From: Acidimicrobiaceae bacterium
Lineage (GTDB): Bacteria; Actinomycetota; Acidimicrobiia; Acidimicrobiales; Salinilacustritrichaceae
Direction of reading: 5' to 3'
NCBI GenBank assembly: GCA_003476595.1
Contig: DMTU01000343.1
Coordinates: 1-7,178 of the forward strand
DNA length: 7,178 nt
Part shown: one piece after another, positions 6,200-7,178 of the stretch
How positions within the stretch are numbered: position 1 is the stretch's first letter
Layout: each line of letters opens with the position of its first letter
Position numbers and translations under genes: made by a program
Notes under the pieces: model-generated
The model's database searches: none
Told to the model about the DNA's origin: nothing
Seen by the model: the letters and a program-made list of their open reading frames with translations, nothing else

Positions 6200-7178
6200 A
6201 TGGTCCTGCCCGTCCCGTTCCCGCTCAAGCCGATGCTGGCCAAGCCCAACGACGGCATCCCCAGCGGCGACTGGATCTTCGAGCCGAAGTGGGACGGTTT
6301 CCGCTGCATCGTGTTCCGCGACGGCGACGAGGTGCAGCTCGGGAGCCGGAACGAGAAGCCGCTGACCCGCTACTTCCCCGAGCTGCTCGATCCGCTGCGG
6401 GCGGCGCTGCCCGAGCGCTGCGTGGTCGACGGCGAGATCGTCGTCGCCGTCGGCGACCGGTTGGACTTCGACGCGCTCGGCCAGCGGATCCACCCGGCCG
6501 AGTCGCGGGTGCGCATGCTCGCCGAGAAGACCCCGGCTGCGTTCGTGGCCTTCGACGTCGTTGCCCTCGACGACCGGGCCCTGCTCGAGGTCCCCTTCGC
6601 CGAGCGGCGGGTGCTGCTGGAGCAGGCCATCACCCCGGGCGCGCAGGTGCACCTGACGCCGACCACCACCGACCGCGACGTCGCTACCGACTGGTTCCGC
6701 CGCGTCGAGGGCGCCGGCCTCGACGGCCTGATCGCCAAGGACCCGGCCAGCACCTACCAGCCGGACAAGCGGATCCTGCGCAAGGTGAAGCACCAGCGCA
6801 CCGCGGACTGCGTGGCGGCCGGCTTCCGCTGGCACAAGGACGGCAAGGGCGTCGGCTCGATCCTGCTCGGCATCCACGCCGGCACCCCCGACGAACCCGG
6901 CGACCTGCGCCACGTCGGCGTGTCGGCATCGTTCACCGCCAAGCGACGCGCCGAGCTGGTGGACGAGCTCGCGCCCTACGTGATCGATCCGGCGTCGGGG
7001 GAGTTCGCCGACCACCCCTGGAGCAGCTGGTACGAGGCGGAGGCCCACGAGACCGGTCAGCTGCCCGGTGCGCCGAACCGGTGGAACAGCCAGCGGGACC
7101 AGTCGTGGATCCCGCTGCGCACCGAGCGGGTCGTGGAGGTCGGCTACACGATCATGACGTCGGGCCGGTTCCGCGGCA
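6200..7178 (+). CDS. ligC: ATP-dependent DNA ligase, LigC type, C-terminus cut off by window edge
   Basis: This enzyme seals DNA nicks through a ligase-AMP intermediate, in repair rather than replication (bacteria use NAD-dependent LigA for the latter). The 326 residues present match the mycobacterial LigC type, about 358 aa, so only some 30 residues are missing. The nucleotidyltransferase domain has PMLAKP (11-16), motif I EPKWDGFR with catalytic Lys30, SRNEKPLTRYFPEL, VVDGEIVVA, FDALGQRIHPAESRVRMLAEK, FVAFDVVAL, motif IV GAGLDGLIAKD and motif V RKVKHQRTADCV. An OB-fold domain follows from about residue 205, with SLLLG-like SILLG, DHPWSSW, RWN and PLRTERVVEVGY. There is no attached polymerase or nuclease domain as in LigD. 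The ATG is chosen because the protein then begins as LigC does, directly before PMLAK. No Ku or LigD gene is visible. Confidence 0.95.
   Translation, partial: MVLPVPFPLKPMLAKPNDGIPSGDWIFEPKWDGFRCIVFRDGDEVQLGSRNEKPLTRYFPELLDPLRAALPERCVVDGEIVVAVGDRLDFDALGQRIHPAESRVRMLAEKTPAAFVAFDVVALDDRALLEVPFAERRVLLEQAITPGAQVHLTPTTTDRDVATDWFRRVEGAGLDGLIAKDPASTYQPDKRILRKVKHQRTADCVAAGFRWHKDGKGVGSILLGIHAGTPDEPGDLRHVGVSASFTAKRRAELVDELAPYVIDPASGEFADHPWSSWYEAEAHETGQLPGAPNRWNSQRDQSWIPLRTERVVEVGYTIMTSGRFRG

Noticed and set aside
5630..7048. Minus-strand 472-codon ORF opposite ligC and the 5' part of ethA
   Set aside because: It overlaps ligC in antisense and ethA in another frame, and shows no domain of its own.
1..7178. 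A dedicated catabolic or defence island linking all genes
   Set aside because: Apart from the iorB/iorA pair, the genes alternate strands, belong to unrelated families and have no shared regulatory element beyond general promoter geometry.

Overview
This window looks like chromosomal DNA from a high-GC actinobacterium. Supporting signs are a G/C-rich third codon position throughout, long antisense shadow ORFs, GTG and TTG starts, a LigC-type ATP-dependent DNA ligase and an EthA-type Baeyer-Villiger monooxygenase, both close to mycobacterial proteins. The class cannot be fixed from the sequence alone. No rRNA, tRNA, CRISPR array, insertion sequence or phage gene was seen.

Layout, left to right. 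(1) Bases 1-1218, minus strand: the first 406 residues of an acyl-CoA (propionyl-CoA type) carboxylase beta subunit, running off the left edge. (2) 1219-1339: a 121-bp divergent intergenic region. (3) 1340-3690 and 3702-4220, plus strand: a two-gene unit for a Tat-exported molybdenum hydroxylase of the isoquinoline 1-oxidoreductase (IorB/IorA) type. The catalytic subunit comes first and the [2Fe-2S] subunit 11 bp later. The catalytic gene carries a one-base frameshift near 2880. (4) 4244-4657, plus: a gamma-glutamylcyclotransferase-fold (AIG2-like) protein starting at GTG. (5) 4648-6114, minus: an EthA-like flavin monooxygenase starting at TTG, converging on the previous gene with a 10-bp overlap. 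(6) 6115-6199: an 85-bp divergent intergenic region holding a strong inverted-repeat operator candidate. (7) 6200-7178, plus: the first 326 residues of a LigC-type ATP-dependent DNA ligase, running off the right edge.

The only clear functional unit is the IorB/IorA pair, which together would form a Mo/Fe-S hydroxylase without a flavin subunit. The other genes are single transcription units on alternating strands. No shared pathway is proven, although a Mo hydroxylase, a Baeyer-Villiger monooxygenase and an acyl-CoA carboxylase all fit a metabolically versatile heterotroph. The most useful observations are the frameshift in the Mo subunit, a recurring TANNNT box 7-8 nt before SD-less start codons (suggesting leaderless mRNAs), and the palindromic element between ethA and ligC. 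I found no convincing new multi-gene system.
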